From Halorarius halobius (GTDB lineage Archaea; Halobacteriota; Halobacteria; Halobacteriales; Haloarculaceae), in contig NZ_CP101161.1 of the NCBI RefSeq assembly GCF_024298865.1, positions 331,227-395,226 on the forward strand: a DNA stretch of 64,000 nt. The letters are read 5' to 3'. Numbering within the stretch: position 1 is the stretch's first letter; every line of letters begins with the position of its first letter. A program made the translations under genes and the position numbers. The notes under the pieces are model-generated. The model made no database searches. It saw nothing but the letters and a program-made list of their open reading frames with translations, and was not told the DNA's origin. Below are positions 51,544-59,828 of this stretch, piece by piece.

Positions 51544-52764
51544 GTGAGTGCGCGCCGCACCGTCCTGAAATACTACCTGTACCGCCCGACCACGTACCCC
51601 GGATTCACGTGGCCGATACTGACGCTGTTCCTGCTCGCCCGGGAGTTCTCCTTCACCGCCATCGCGCTCGGCGGGACGGCGATGGCCGTCGCCAGACTCG
51701 TCGGTGAGCTCCCCTCGGGCGTGCTCGCCGACCGGGTCGGCCGGCGGGCGACCTGCATCGCCGCCGCCCTGCTGTTCCTCGTCGGCCAACTCGGCTACGC
51801 CTTCGTCCACACCGTGCCGGCGCTGGTCGCCGTGGGCGTGGTGACGGGGCTCGCGGAGGCCACCCAGTCGGGCACGCTCGACGCGTATCTCTACGACGTG
51901 CTCGCGGAAGCCGGCATCGAGGACCGCTTCACGCACGTCCGCGGCCGGGGCGAAGCGGTGCGGCGGTGGGGCGGCGTCCTGATGCTGTTGGCGTCGGGGC
52001 CGCTGTACGTCCTCGACCACACCTACCCGTTCTACGCGATGGCGCTGGTCAACGTGGCGAGCGCGGGGATACTGGCGACGTTCCCACGGGCCACCCCACG
52101 CGAGGACGACGACACGTTCGACCTCCGGGAGGCAGTCGGAACGCTCCGCGGCCAGTTGCTCGCCCCGCGCCTGCGCGGCGTCGTCCTGTTCATCGCGCTC
52201 GCGTCGGCGATGGTACGAGCGGCCAACGGCTACATCCAGCCCATCGCCGTCGAGACGCTCGACCCGTATCTCGCGGTCGTTCCCGTCGCGATACCCGAGG
52301 AGGCGACGATGGGCGTGCTGTACGCGGCGTTCACCGCCGTCGCCGCGGTGACGAGCGACCGGGCCGACTGGCTGGCCTCGCGGCTCGGCACCGAGCGGAC
52401 CATCCTCGGGTTGCCGGCCGCCGAGGCGGGCGCGCTCGTCGTCGCCGCCGTCGCACCCGTGGCGGCGATACCGGCGTTCTTCGTGATGCGGGCGCTCGGG
52501 CCGATGCACGTCACCGTCCGGTTGCAGTACCTGAACGACCGGGTCGACTCGGTGGGGCGGGCGACGGTGCTGTCGGCGGCCTCGCTGTGCATCTCCGTCG
52601 GGCGTATCCCGCTCGTACTCGGTTCGGGCGTCGTCGCGGACGCGTACGACCCGTTCGTCGCCGTCGGCGCGGTCGGTGCCGCGTTCCTGCTCGGAGCCGT
52701 AGCGACTCTGCTGGTCGCGCCGCCGTTCCCCGACCCCGGGACGACGGCCGCGCCCGCCGACTGA
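51544..52764 (+). CDS. Major facilitator superfamily transporter
   Basis: A 406-residue MFS protein with about twelve helices. It starts with GTG. The MFS loop motif is seen in GVLADRVGRRATCIAAALL near 60-78. Its overall pattern resembles drug or small-molecule exporters, but no substrate is evident. It follows the HTH/zinc-ribbon regulator by 127 bp, so it may be controlled by it. Confidence 0.85.
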   Translation: MSARRTVLKYYLYRPTTYPGFTWPILTLFLLAREFSFTAIALGGTAMAVARLVGELPSGVLADRVGRRATCIAAALLFLVGQLGYAFVHTVPALVAVGVVTGLAEATQSGTLDAYLYDVLAEAGIEDRFTHVRGRGEAVRRWGGVLMLLASGPLYVLDHTYPFYAMALVNVASAGILATFPRATPREDDDTFDLREAVGTLRGQLLAPRLRGVVLFIALASAMVRAANGYIQPIAVETLDPYLAVVPVAIPEEATMGVLYAAFTAVAAVTSDRADWLASRLGTERTILGLPAAEAGALVVAAVAPVAAIPAFFVMRALGPMHVTVRLQYLNDRVDSVGRATVLSAASLCISVGRIPLVLGSGVVADAYDPFVAVGAVGAAFLLGAVATLLVAPPFPDPGTTAAPAD

Positions 52765-52803
52765 AACCGAACGGCCCTTGCCCCCCGACTCGCAAGTGCG
52801 GGT

Positions 52804-54708
52804 ATGGAGCGACGCGAACCCCCGGCGACGGAAGAGGGCTGGTACGCCCTGCACGACCTCCGGACCGTCGACTGGGACGCCTGGCGCGAGGCCCCCGAAC
52901 GCGAGCGCGAACGCGCACTGGAGGAGGCGATACAGTATCTCGACGCACACGAGTCGCTCGCCGACGCCGACGCCGGCGGCACGGCCGTCTTCGCTATCAT
53001 GGGCCACAAGGCCGACCTGATGGTCCTCCACCTGCGGCCCACGACGGCCCACCTCGACCGCGCGGAGCGCGCCTTCGAGGGGACGGCGTTCGCCGAGTTC
53101 ACCGAGCGGGCGAGTTCCTACGTCTCCGTGACGGAGGTGTCCGGCTACGTCACCGAGGAACTGGCCGAGGGCATCGAGAACATCGAGTCGGAGGGGACGC
53201 GCAACTACATGCGACAGCGGCTCCATCCGACGCTACCGGAGGCAGAGCACGTCTGCTTCTATCCGATGGACAAGCGCCGCGGACCGGAGGACAACTGGTA
53301 CGACCTGCCGTTCGACGAGCGCGCCGACCACATGTCGAGCCACGGCGACATCGGCCGCGACTACGCCGGGAAGGTGACCCAGATAATCACCGGCTCCGTC
53401 GGACTCGACGACTTCGAGTGGGGCGTCACCCTGTTCGCGGACGACCCCACCGACATCAAGCATCTGCTGTACGAGATGCGGTTCGACCCATCCACCTCCC
53501 GGTTCGCGGAGTTCGGCACGTTCTACTTCGGCCGCCGGTTCGCGCCCGCCGACCTGCCGAAACTGCTGGCCGGCGAGCCGCTCCCGGGCTACGTCGAGCG
53601 CGACGGCGATGCGGGCGACGAGAGTGGGACCGACCACCCGCACGCCGAGCGCGACGACGCGGACGACGACGGCGCGGACGACGCGGACGACGACCCCGAG
53701 GAGACGGCCGCCGAGTCGTCCGCGGGTCGCCCGCCGCAGGCGCAGGGTGAGGCACCTCACGAGGAGACGACGACCGGTGAACTCGAACAGGACCTCCGGC
53801 GGGTCGGCATCGGCGCCGACGAGTACGCCGAGGCCGGCTACGGGCTCGTGGTGTACACGGACGCCGACGCCGAGGACGTGGTCGACGACGTCGACGGCCT
53901 GCGGAGCAACTTCGAGCACTACGACACCCACGTCATGACCGCGGTGCGGGCCGACGCGGGCGACACCGCGGTCGTCTCGCTGTGGGCCAACGAGCGGGCG
54001 GCGAACACCGCCTCCGGCTTCCTGTTCGACCTGCCGGACGTCACGGGCGGGGTCGGCGCGCCGCTGGCGGACGCCGAAGAGAGCGACGACGAGGACGCGC
54101 CCGGCGTCGAGGGCACCGACGAGGACGACGAGGTTCGCGAGGCGCTCGCCGAGATGGACATCTACGCCGGCCAGCCCCACGGCGAGGACGTGTACGCGAT
54201 GGTGCTCTACTCGGAGGCCGACACCGACGACCTGCGCGAGGAGGTCGACGACCTCTCGGAGGGGTTCGACCGCTACGACACCCACGTCGGCACCTCGCTG
54301 TACGAGGGGACCGAGACGGGCCGGCGGGCGGTCGTCTCGCTGTGGGAGACGGCCGACGCCGCCGAGACCGCCGGCGACTACCTCTCGGAGTTGCCGGGCA
54401 TCGTCGGACGGGCCGGCGAGGGGAGCGGCTTCGGCACGATGGGGATGTTCTACACCGTCAAGCCGGAGCACCGCGACGACTTCCTCGACCGGTTCGAGAC
54501 GGTCGGCGGGATGCTCGCGGACATGGACGGTCACCACGAGACGGACCTGATGGTCAACGTCGCGGACGACAACGACATGTTCATCGCCAGCCAGTGGGCC
54601 GCAAAGGAGGACGCTCTGGAGTTCTTCCGCTCGGACGCCTTCCGCGACACGGTCCAGTGGGGCCGTGACGTGCTCGCGGACCGGCCGCGACACGTGTTCC
54701 TGGCGTAG
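52804..54708 (+). CDS. pitA: PitA: HemQ-type heme protein fused to antibiotic-biosynthesis-monooxygenase-like domains
   Basis: A 634-residue cytosolic fusion typical of haloarchaea. Residues 1-262 form a chlorite-dismutase/HemQ domain, with NWYDLPFDERADHMSSHGDIGRDYAGKV carrying the catalytic Tyr and the proximal His, then ITGSVGLDDFEWGVTLFAD. An acidic linker (about 265-325) follows. The rest holds three ABM-like units: about 341-420, 454-539 and 540-634. The first two are clear copies, sharing YDTHV and VVSLW. HemQ domains decarboxylate coproheme III to heme; heme synthesis is the likely role. Confidence 0.9.
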   Translation: MERREPPATEEGWYALHDLRTVDWDAWREAPERERERALEEAIQYLDAHESLADADAGGTAVFAIMGHKADLMVLHLRPTTAHLDRAERAFEGTAFAEFTERASSYVSVTEVSGYVTEELAEGIENIESEGTRNYMRQRLHPTLPEAEHVCFYPMDKRRGPEDNWYDLPFDERADHMSSHGDIGRDYAGKVTQIITGSVGLDDFEWGVTLFADDPTDIKHLLYEMRFDPSTSRFAEFGTFYFGRRFAPADLPKLLAGEPLPGYVERDGDAGDESGTDHPHAERDDADDDGADDADDDPEETAAESSAGRPPQAQGEAPHEETTTGELEQDLRRVGIGADEYAEAGYGLVVYTDADAEDVVDDVDGLRSNFEHYDTHVMTAVRADAGDTAVVSLWANERAANTASGFLFDLPDVTGGVGAPLADAEESDDEDAPGVEGTDEDDEVREALAEMDIYAGQPHGEDVYAMVLYSEADTDDLREEVDDLSEGFDRYDTHVGTSLYEGTETGRRAVVSLWETADAAETAGDYLSELPGIVGRAGEGSGFGTMGMFYTVKPEHRDDFLDRFETVGGMLADMDGHHETDLMVNVADDNDMFIASQWAAKEDALEFFRSDAFRDTVQWGRDVLADRPRHVFLA

Positions 54709-54725
54709 TCACTCCCGGCCGAACG

Positions 54726-54732
54726 TTTATAT
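54726..54732 (+). promoter_or_regulatory. TATA-like box in the pitA to aldo-keto reductase spacer
   Basis: TTTATAT preceded by a CGAA (BRE-like) sequence lies in a 137-bp space between convergent genes. No plus-strand gene follows. Confidence 0.4.
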
Positions 54733-54752
54733 CGGAGTCCGCGACCAACCGG

Positions 54753-54835
54753 CGCGTGACGTGAGAATCGTCCCGCGGCGGCCGAGGCGGGTGTGCGATG
54801 CACCGCCGCGGGGAGCCCCGTCGCCTGTTCGCCAG
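54753..54835 (+). ncRNA. Candidate small RNA with a 10-bp GC stem
   Basis: Downstream of the TATA-like box is a perfect inverted repeat, CCCGCGGCGG (54772-54781) and CCGCCGCGGG (54803-54812), around a 21-base loop. There is no protein-coding frame with a family match. It could be an independently transcribed RNA, or simply the 3' end structure of pitA. The boundaries are guesses. Confidence 0.3.
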
Positions 54836-54845
54836 TCGGGCGTAG

Positions 54846-55898
54846 TCAGTCGGCCAGCAGGCCCGCGTCCCGCAGGTCGTCGCCGTCGACGCTCGTGCGG
54901 TAGTCCTCGCCCGCCATCCCGTCGAAGCGGTCGACACCGAAGTTCTCGTCGTACAGCTCCGCGACCCGTCGCTGTTCCGCCTCGGAGAGCGCGGGCGTCT
55001 CCGGCGCGGCGGCCCACTCGTCGATGTCGGCCTTCGAGCGGAACGTGGGCGTCACGCTGGCCACCTCGTCGTACGAGAGGAGCCACTGGAGCGCGGACTG
55101 GCCCATCGTGCGCTCGCCGTCGCGTTCGAGGAACCGGAGCGTCTCCAGTTTCTCCCACCCGGTCTCGTACCACTCGTCCGGACGGAAGCCGCGGTGGTCG
55201 CCCTCGCCGAGTTCGGTGTCGGGCGTCACCTGCTCGTTCAGGAGTCCCGAGGAGTGTGGGACGCGGGGGATGAGCGATGTCTCCGCGCCGGTTTCGCGGA
55301 CGTGCTCGACGAAGTGGCGGTGGACGTCCTGCTCGAAGACGTTGCCGACGTACTGGACGCCGTCGAACGCCTCGTCGATGGCGAACTCGCCCTCCGCGAG
55401 CCAGCCGATGGACGGTCCGAGCGCAATGCCGATGGCGTCCGCAACGCCCTCATCGCGGAGGTCGTCCAGCAGGTCGAGCACCTCGTCGGTCATCTCCGCG
55501 ACGTTCGGGTTGTGCAACTGGAGATAGTCGACGTGGTCGACGCCCAGGCGGTCGAGCGACCGGTCGACCGCGTCCCGGAGGTAGTCGGGGTGCATCTCCT
55601 TCGGGAGTTCGCCGTGGCCGGCCTGCGGGTTGTTGTAGAAGTCGTAGCCGACCTTGGTGCCGACGGTCATCTCCTCGCCGCGTTCCGCGATGACCTCGCC
55701 GAGCAGTTCCTCCGAGCGGCCGTGCCCGTACACGTCGCCCGTGTCGAAGTAGGTGATGCCGGCGTCGAGCGCGTACTCGACCATCTCCAGAGCGTCCGAC
55801 TCGTCGCGGTCGCCCCACCAGTCGGTGCCGACGACCCACGCGCCGAAGCCGACTTCGCTCACCTCGACCCCCGAGTCGCCGAGTTCACGGTAGTGCAT
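54846..55898 (-). CDS. Aldo/keto reductase
   Basis: A 350-residue NADPH-dependent oxidoreductase of the AKR superfamily. It begins MHYRELGDSGVEVSEVGFGA. The catalytic tetrad is visible: Asp and Tyr in YFDTGDVYGHGRSEELLG, Lys in TVGTKVGYDFY and His in YLQLHNPNVAEM. The NADP segment is near residue 280 (SVTPTFRSKADIDEW). The substrate cannot be read from the sequence. It is convergent with pitA. Confidence 0.92.
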   Translation of the reverse strand: MHYRELGDSGVEVSEVGFGAWVVGTDWWGDRDESDALEMVEYALDAGITYFDTGDVYGHGRSEELLGEVIAERGEEMTVGTKVGYDFYNNPQAGHGELPKEMHPDYLRDAVDRSLDRLGVDHVDYLQLHNPNVAEMTDEVLDLLDDLRDEGVADAIGIALGPSIGWLAEGEFAIDEAFDGVQYVGNVFEQDVHRHFVEHVRETGAETSLIPRVPHSSGLLNEQVTPDTELGEGDHRGFRPDEWYETGWEKLETLRFLERDGERTMGQSALQWLLSYDEVASVTPTFRSKADIDEWAAAPETPALSEAEQRRVAELYDENFGVDRFDGMAGEDYRTSVDGDDLRDAGLLAD

Positions 55899-56011
55899 AC
55901 CCGTCCGTTGGGGTGTGGCACACTTAGCCGCCGTGGTTCGTTCGCGCGCGCTCGGAGTCAGCCCGGGGAGTTTTCTCGGCGAGGAACGAACCCCGGTGGG
56001 TCACGAGATAC

Positions 56012-56036
56012 CCCGTTACCTTCGGGTAACCGGGTT
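56012..56036 (+). repeat. Overlapping GTTACC/GGTAAC inverted repeats
   Basis: GTTACC-TTCG-GGTAAC forms a 6-bp stem with a TTCG loop. The same GGTAAC can also pair with the following GTTAC, giving a second, competing hairpin. The element lies about 55-80 bp upstream of the hexapeptide acyltransferase start. It may be a tandem operator or an RNA structure. Confidence 0.45.
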
Positions 56037-56090
56037 ACGGCGGCGTCCGCGACGGAAACCCTCATCATCCGGGCGGGGGTACGGGAGGCC

Positions 56091-57029
56091 ATGACCAAAC
56101 GGCACGTCTCCCTGCCCGCCGACGCCGAGGCGGGCCTCGACGCGTTCCTCTCCGAGGTGGACCAGCGGCTGACAGCGGCCGGCCCCGACGCCGAGGAGAG
56201 CACCTGCGAGGTGGTCCAGGACGTGCTCGTGGACCTGTACGGCGACCGGGAAGCCTACGAGCGCTGGCAGGCGGGCAAGCAGGTGTCGCCGGCCGAGCGC
56301 GTCCGACTCCAGGGGTACGACCCCTGCAACGCGACGCTGGAAGCCGAGTACTACGCCGAGAAGGACGAACAACGGTTCGAGCGGTCGAAGCATCTGCAGT
56401 GGCTCTGGCGGCAGTTCGACGCGACGCCGATGGCCGACAACATCGAGTTCGCGCTCCGGTTCCGGCAGATGCTCGCGGGCCACCTGTTCGAGGAGGCCGG
56501 CGAGAACCTCCGGCTGTTCAAGGGTATCACGTTCTCGTACGGCCACAACATCTCCGTCGGCGACAACACCGTCGTCCACGACGACGTGCATCTCGACGAC
56601 CGCGGGAAACTGACCATCGGCGACCGCGTCTCCATCTCCGACGACGCCCACGTGTACAGCCACGACCACGACGTCGTCGACCAGACGGAGGTGCGGAACT
56701 TCCACACCATCATCGAGGACGACGCCCGCGTCACCTACGACGCGATGGTCACGGCGGGCGTCCGCGTCGGGGAAAACAGCGTCGTCGGCGCCCGCGCCAC
56801 CGTCACCGGCGACGTGCCCGACCACCACGTCGTCGTCGGCCAACCGGCCACGAGCGTCCGCGTGAAGCCCGGCTTCGAGGACGAGGCCGCGCCCGTCGAG
56901 GACCATCTGGACGACAACGCCGACGCCCGCGAGATACCGTACGACCTGCCCGACGACCTCGACGCCTTCGACGAGTTCGAGCGGCCGGCCGAGCTATCCG
57001 AGCCGGTCGAGCCACACGAGCGCCCGTAA
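56091..57029 (+). CDS. Hexapeptide-repeat (left-handed beta-helix) acyltransferase
   Basis: A 312-residue protein. The N-terminal 130 residues are helical (MTKRHVSLPADAEAGLDAFL). The middle, about 145-260, is a left-handed beta helix with repeating hexapeptides: NISVGDNTVVHDDVHLDD, KLTIGDRVSISDDAHVYSHDHD, and VGENSVVGARATVTGDVP. The maltose/galactoside acetyltransferase type is closest. It should acetylate a sugar or other acceptor. A GGGAGG sequence lies just upstream of the ATG. Confidence 0.87.
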   Translation: MTKRHVSLPADAEAGLDAFLSEVDQRLTAAGPDAEESTCEVVQDVLVDLYGDREAYERWQAGKQVSPAERVRLQGYDPCNATLEAEYYAEKDEQRFERSKHLQWLWRQFDATPMADNIEFALRFRQMLAGHLFEEAGENLRLFKGITFSYGHNISVGDNTVVHDDVHLDDRGKLTIGDRVSISDDAHVYSHDHDVVDQTEVRNFHTIIEDDARVTYDAMVTAGVRVGENSVVGARATVTGDVPDHHVVVGQPATSVRVKPGFEDEAAPVEDHLDDNADAREIPYDLPDDLDAFDEFERPAELSEPVEPHERP

Positions 57030-57064
57030 CACGGGGTTTTCCCGTCTCCGAGCCAACGCCGCGT

Positions 57065-58155
57065 ATGGACAGACGACGGCTCCTCGCGCTGGCGGGCGCG
57101 GGAGCGACGACGGCGCTTGCCGGCTGTGCGCCGACGCTCGGCACCGACCCAGAGGCGACCGCCGCGACCGAATCGGCCGGAGGCGGCGCCGTCCGGGCCG
57201 AGACCGTCGCCACCGACCTGGAGGTGCCGTGGGGCGTCGACTACCGGGACGGGACGGCGTATCTCACCGAGCGGGGGGCCGCGTCGTCCGCGTCGTCGAT
57301 GGCGCGGTCGAACCGGTGGCCGACCTCTCCGGCGAGGTGGCGACCGGTGGCGAAGGTGGCCTGCTCGGTCTCGTCTTCCACCCCAACGAGCCGACGGCGT
57401 TCACCTACCAGACGTACATCGACGTCGGCTCACGGCAGAACCGCGTCGTCGCCCACGACCTCTCGGACGGGTGGGCGAGCCGGACGGTGTTCGACGGGAT
57501 TCCCGGCGCGAGCATCCACGACGGCGGCCGCCTGCTCGCGTGGAACGACGCGCTGTACGTCACGTCGGGCGACGCGGGCGACGCCGACAGTGCACAGGAC
57601 CGCGACGCGCTCTCGGGGAAGGTCCACCGGCTGACGTTCGGCGGCGACCCCCACCCCGACAACCCGTTCGGCACGTCGGTGTTCACGTGGGGCCACCGGA
57701 ACCCGCAGGGGCTCGCACCCCGCGACGGTCGGCTGTTCTCGACCGAACACGGCCCCGATTCCGACGACGAGATAAACCTCCTGGAGGCGGGCAACAACTA
57801 CGGCTGGCCCGAACTGCAGGGGACCCGCGGCGGCGAGCGGTACACGCCGGCACTCGATTCGTTCACGCCGACCATCGCGCCCGGCGGTGCGACGTTCTAT
57901 CCGAACGACGGACCCATCGACGCGTGGCAGGGCGACCTGCTGTTCGGCACGCTCGCCGGCTCGCATCTCCACCGGACGACCATCGAGGGGACGACGGTGA
58001 CGGGCAACGACCGCCACTTCGAGGGGACGTTCGGCCGCCTGCGGACGACGTTCGTCGGGCCCGACGACCACCTGTATGCGGTGACGAGCAACCGTGACGG
58101 GCGGGGGAGTCCCCAGGAAGGCGACGACCGCGTGCTCAGGTTCGCGCCCGCCTGA
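57065..58155 (+). pseudogene. PQQ-dependent sugar dehydrogenase-like gene with a one-base frameshift
   Basis: A lipoprotein beta-propeller of the GDH/YliI type. Frame 1 opens MDRRRLLALAGAGATTALAGC (Tat-like signal and lipobox) and runs to YLTERG. The homologous continuation, GGRVVRVVDGAVEPVADLSG, lies in the -1 frame, from the G6 tract at 57273-57278 onward, ending at 58155. Adding one G (G7) would give a normal 363-residue protein, including GGEGGLLGLVFHPN, HDGGRLLAWND, GHRNPQG and TEHGPDSDDEINLL. Without it, translation stops at 57634 (189 codons). The cause may be mutation, phase variation or sequencing error. The enzyme would oxidise sugars outside the cell. Confidence 0.8.
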
Positions 58156-59467
58156 GTTCGACCCCGAGCGCGACCAGCGCCCCGAGGTCGACCAGCGCGA
58201 GCGCGACGCCCGTCAGCCCCATCCACGGCGGGAGGACGAACCCGAGCCAGGAGTCGAGCGTGCCGAGCGTCTCCCCGAGGGGGCCGCCAGCCTGCCCTTC
58301 CAGGTTCCGGCCGGATGGGACGTTCTCCGGCTCCTCGGGCAGATACTCGCCGTCGAGGTGGATGCGGTCGGCCTCGTAGACGATGCCCTTCGCACCTAGC
58401 TGTTCCTGGGTGTCGAACGACCAGACGACGCTCCCGTTGGGGTTCACCTCGACCACGCGGAACCGGCGGGAGTCGGTGATGAGCGTGTTGCCGTTCGGGA
58501 GGCGGTCGGCGTCGCGGGGCCACTGCAGGGACTTCGGGCTGTGCGGCGAGTCCGCCGGCAGGGTCGCGTACCGCCAGACGATTTCGTCGGTCTCGGCGTC
58601 TATTTCGACGATGCGGTTGTTCTCGGAGTCCGCTATCAGCATCGTCCCCCGGCGCTCCAGCAGGTTCGGGTTGTGCTGTTCGTTCATCACCGAGTGGTCG
58701 CCGGGGGAGCCGTACACCTCGACGATCTCCTTCGCGCGATTCACCTCCAGCACCACGTCGAAGTTACGGACGGACAGCAGGAAGTTGCCGTTCTCCAGCC
58801 GGTCGATGTCGTTCAGATGGGTCCAGTCGCTCTCGGGGCCCTTCCTGCGAAACTCCTCCTGCTGGTCGTCGGGCACGTACTCGTTCCAGAACTCGGTGCC
58901 CTCCGAGATGTGGTTCTCCGCTTTCCACTCCCAGGTCACCTCCCCCTGCTGGTTCACGGTGAACGCGCGGTGGTTCCCCATGTCTGCGATGGCCGTCTCG
59001 CCGCTGGGGAGTCGGTCGGCGTCGTGGACCTCGTGGTGGGTCGGGAACGCGTCGTACCAGTCGTACTCCCAGACGACGTCTTTCGACTCCCAGTCGATTT
59101 CGACGACGCGGTTGTGGACACAGACGTCGCGGCCGTCGTGTTCGTCGGGACACTCCGGTCCCGGGACGACGACGGCGACGCTGGCGAGGATGTTGCCGTT
59201 CTCGAGATGCTCGGCGTCGAACACCCGGGAGTTCGGCACCTGCCACTTCCAGACCGACTCGCCGTCGGGGCCGACGACCAGCGCGTAGCCGTTGTTGTTG
59301 CCGAACCAGCCCTCGGCCTGGAACGTGACGAGCGTGTGGCCGGGGTAGGCGTCGGTCTCGTTTCCGACGGCGGGATCACCGGGGTCCGAGAGCGCCTGCC
59401 CGGCCAGCAGGCCCGAGGAGAGGAGGACGACCGCGACGAGCGCGACGACGCGGGGGGACGGCTCCAT
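58136..59467 (-). CDS. Arylsulfotransferase (ASST) family protein
   Basis: A 443-residue exported beta-propeller protein. An N-terminal signal/anchor (about 6-28) leads to repeats with the pattern NRVVEIDWESKDVVWEYDW, HHEVHDADRLPSGETAIADM, HLNDIDRLENGNFLLSVRN and NPNLLERRGTMLIADSENNRIVEID, the ASST/Arylsulfotran_2 layout with conserved His residues. The C-terminus has a further membrane helix. Aryl-sulfate transfer is known only for some relatives, so the activity is uncertain. It overlaps the sugar dehydrogenase 3' end by 20 bp, in convergent orientation. Confidence 0.82.
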   Translation of the reverse strand: MEPSPRVVALVAVVLLSSGLLAGQALSDPGDPAVGNETDAYPGHTLVTFQAEGWFGNNNGYALVVGPDGESVWKWQVPNSRVFDAEHLENGNILASVAVVVPGPECPDEHDGRDVCVHNRVVEIDWESKDVVWEYDWYDAFPTHHEVHDADRLPSGETAIADMGNHRAFTVNQQGEVTWEWKAENHISEGTEFWNEYVPDDQQEEFRRKGPESDWTHLNDIDRLENGNFLLSVRNFDVVLEVNRAKEIVEVYGSPGDHSVMNEQHNPNLLERRGTMLIADSENNRIVEIDAETDEIVWRYATLPADSPHSPKSLQWPRDADRLPNGNTLITDSRRFRVVEVNPNGSVVWSFDTQEQLGAKGIVYEADRIHLDGEYLPEEPENVPSGRNLEGQAGGPLGETLGTLDSWLGFVLPPWMGLTGVALALVDLGALVALGVELRRART

Positions 59468-59524
59468 ACCCGGACCTGCGTCCCGGCAGGCAAAGGCGTG
59501 ACGGTAGCCCACCGCGAGCGGCGG

Positions 59525-59815
59525 TCAGCGGCCGAACCGACCGTACAGCGCGGTGGCGGTCTTCAGGGTCGCAAGCGGGACCAGCAGGACGAGCGTGAAC
59601 ATCCCGACCCACCCGCCGACGATGCCGAGGGTGCCGCCGGCATCGAGGACGAGCGACCCCAGCGCCAGCGCCGCGGCCACGACGATGGCGAGCGCGACCA
59701 GCAGGACGACGGCGCCGACCAGCAGGTCAGCGGCGACGTTGCCGGCGTCCCTGCGGAGGCGGGCGCGCGTCTCCGGGCCGACGACGCGGTCGACGACGCG
59801 GCGGACGACGCTCAT
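59525..59815 (-). CDS. Small membrane protein
   Basis: A 96-residue protein starting MSVVRRVVDRVVGPETRARL, with a basic amphipathic N-terminus and two hydrophobic helices (about 29-55 and 60-85). No motif or family is recognised. It lies 13 bp after the HTH/zinc-ribbon regulator at 59829-60791 on the same strand, so it probably is part of its operon. Confidence 0.68.
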   Translation of the reverse strand: MSVVRRVVDRVVGPETRARLRRDAGNVAADLLVGAVVLLVALAIVVAAALALGSLVLDAGGTLGIVGGWVGMFTLVLLVPLATLKTATALYGRFGR

Positions 59816-59828
59816 GCCGGCACCCCGC

